Below are positions 62,875 to 64,000 of a DNA stretch of 64,000 bases, piece by piece. This DNA is from Panacagrimonas sp965216845 (GTDB lineage Bacteria > Pseudomonadota > Gammaproteobacteria > Nevskiales > Nevskiaceae). The stretch spans positions 1,736,001 to 1,800,000 of the forward strand of contig OZ244200.1 of assembly GCA_965216845.1 (NCBI GenBank), read 5' to 3'. Each line of letters begins with the position of its first letter. The stretch's first letter is position 1. A program made the translations under genes and the position numbers. The notes beneath the pieces are model-generated. The model saw nothing but the letters and a program-made list of their open reading frames with translations. It was not told where the DNA came from and searched no databases.

Positions 62875-64000
62875 GTGAACGGGGCCGGACAGTTGCGTCG
62901 CCCAGGTCCGCGTCGTTTCCGAAGGTGGCTGGCTACGCGTGGGCGCTGGATCGGGCTGGCGCTGTTGCTGGCAATGGCGGCGATGCATGCACAACTCGAC
63001 CTGCCGCTGGGTGCGTCCATCCGCAACAGCTGGTTCGACAGCATGCAGATCCTGTTCCCGCGCCCACGCAGCGGCGATCCGGTGATTCTGGTGGACGTGG
63101 ATGATTCGAGCCTGATGCGCGAAGGTCAATGGCCGTGGCCGCGCGCGGTGATGGCCAAGTTGGTGAACGCCATCCAGGCCCAGCAGCCGGCGGCCATCGG
63201 CATCGACATGCTGTTCTCCGAGCCTGATCGTTTTTCCCCCAGCCGGCTGAAGGCGCAGGGCATTTTGCCGCCGAGCCTGGAACTGCCGAACCTGCCGGAC
63301 TACGATCAGCTGTTCGCGACTGCGATTGAAAGTGCGCCGGTGGTATTGGCGGTGGCGGGTCTGGAAAGCCGGACCCTGAGGCGTCGTACAAGCTTGTCCG
63401 CGCCACCGATTCGCATCCGTGGCGCGCAAAAAGAACCGATCGGGCCGGTCCATGCCGACGCGGTTGTCAGTATTGACCTGCTCGCCCAGGCCGCGACCGG
63501 GCAGGGGGCGATCAACCATTTCGCCATCGGTGGCGGCGTGTTGCGTCGGGTGCCGGGTGTGATCCGGGTCGAAGATCAAATGGTGCCGGGGTTTGCGGTG
63601 GAGTTGCTGCGTGTGGCGACCGGCGTTTCCATCCTCGACATCCTGATTTCCGACAACGGCGGCAGCGAGCTGGGCCTTGGGCCGCTGCGCATTCCGCTGG
63701 ACGCCGAAGGCGCCTGGCGGTTGCATTTTTCAGCGCCCGAAGCACGCTTGCAGGTTTCGGCGTCGGATGTCCTGCGGCATCAGATTCCAAATGACCTGAT
63801 GCAGGGGCGCATCGTCATCATCGGTGCCTCCGCCGCCGGGCTGGGCGATACGGTGCGTTCACCTCTGGGGCAGATGTTGGGCATGGAGGTGCACGCCGAG
63901 GCGCTGGAGAACGCGCTGGCCTCGCGCCTGCTGACACGGCCGTACTGGTCGCAATGGGCGGAAACCGGCGCCTTGTTTGCATTCGGCCTGCTGGTCGTGC
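62875..64000 (+). CDS. CHASE2-domain sensor protein (probable adenylate/guanylate cyclase), partial
   Basis: Open to the window end (375 residues visible). GTG 62875, 6 bp after the metallo-hydrolase. TM near 24-38 (WIGLALLLAMAAMHAQ), then an extracytoplasmic CHASE2 domain: SWFDSMQILFPRPRSGDPVILVDVDDSSL, GQWPWPRAVMAKLVNAI, AIGIDMLFSEPD, ADVLR-like and IVIIGASAAGLGDTVRSP, HAEALENALASRLLTRP, before the next TM helices. In this family a class III cyclase or kinase domain follows the TM region; it is out of view, so the output type is unproven. Confidence 0.85.
   Translation, partial: MNGAGQLRRPGPRRFRRWLATRGRWIGLALLLAMAAMHAQLDLPLGASIRNSWFDSMQILFPRPRSGDPVILVDVDDSSLMREGQWPWPRAVMAKLVNAIQAQQPAAIGIDMLFSEPDRFSPSRLKAQGILPPSLELPNLPDYDQLFATAIESAPVVLAVAGLESRTLRRRTSLSAPPIRIRGAQKEPIGPVHADAVVSIDLLAQAATGQGAINHFAIGGGVLRRVPGVIRVEDQMVPGFAVELLRVATGVSILDILISDNGGSELGLGPLRIPLDAEGAWRLHFSAPEARLQVSASDVLRHQIPNDLMQGRIVIIGASAAGLGDTVRSPLGQMLGMEVHAEALENALASRLLTRPYWSQWAETGALFAFGLLVV

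Overview
This is 64 kb of GC-rich bacterial chromosome, most likely from a gammaproteobacterium; a Nevskiales/Solimonadaceae-like lineage is possible but is a guess. The pointers are a divergent cpxP/cpxRA-type locus with a CpxR box, a long-form Lhr helicase, ispB next to tRNA-Pro, a REP-associated tyrosine transposase and many short palindromic repeats. The sequence is ordinary chromosome with one small mobile-element zone (about 10.1-13.5 kb). No rRNA, CRISPR array, prophage or plasmid backbone is visible.

Layout. 0-9.8 kb: NAD-type isocitrate dehydrogenase, a CDF metal exporter with an NTF2-like protein, a Baeyer-Villiger-type flavin monooxygenase, the long Lhr helicase and a DUF899 protein. 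9.8-13.5 kb: an AT-richer patch with two small hypothetical genes, a RAYT unit bounded by an 18-bp inverted repeat and split by a decayed IS3-family element, and a hydroxylaminobenzene-mutase-like membrane gene flanked by attC-like half sites. 13.5-29 kb: a sigma54-activator-like AAA+ ATPase without a DNA-binding domain, fbp, an amidoligase/GATase/YqaA operon, cpxP-cpxRA, a MATE pump, a YghU-type GST, a secreted beta-propeller lipoprotein, a redoxin-like/2OG-oxygenase fusion and a stand-alone rpoN. 29-38 kb: intergenic palindromes, then lipid/acyl-CoA genes (SDR, MAPEG, enoyl-CoA hydratase, FadJ-like fusion, quinone reductase, nitroreductase, 2,4-dienoyl-CoA reductase), ispB and tRNA-Pro(CGG).

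38-57.7 kb is a urea-nitrogen module. A leftward operon holds a HupE-like gene and ureDABCEFG. Divergent to it is a hybrid sensor kinase whose input domain is an NCS1-type permease, with a LuxR-type response regulator. These are followed by urtABCDE (urea ABC importer) and a TonB-dependent receptor that may bring in nickel. The layout suggests that the permease-kinase senses urea or a related nitrogen compound and controls import and hydrolysis. 57.8-64 kb: GNAT, ABM-monooxygenase and DinB genes, a BASS-family transporter, an iron-sulfur APS reductase (cysH), and a STAS / metallo-hydrolase / CHASE2 signalling set that runs off the window end.

Functions are read from protein motifs and gene order only. 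Start codons were chosen by homology, ribosome-binding sites and overlaps and are uncertain where stated.
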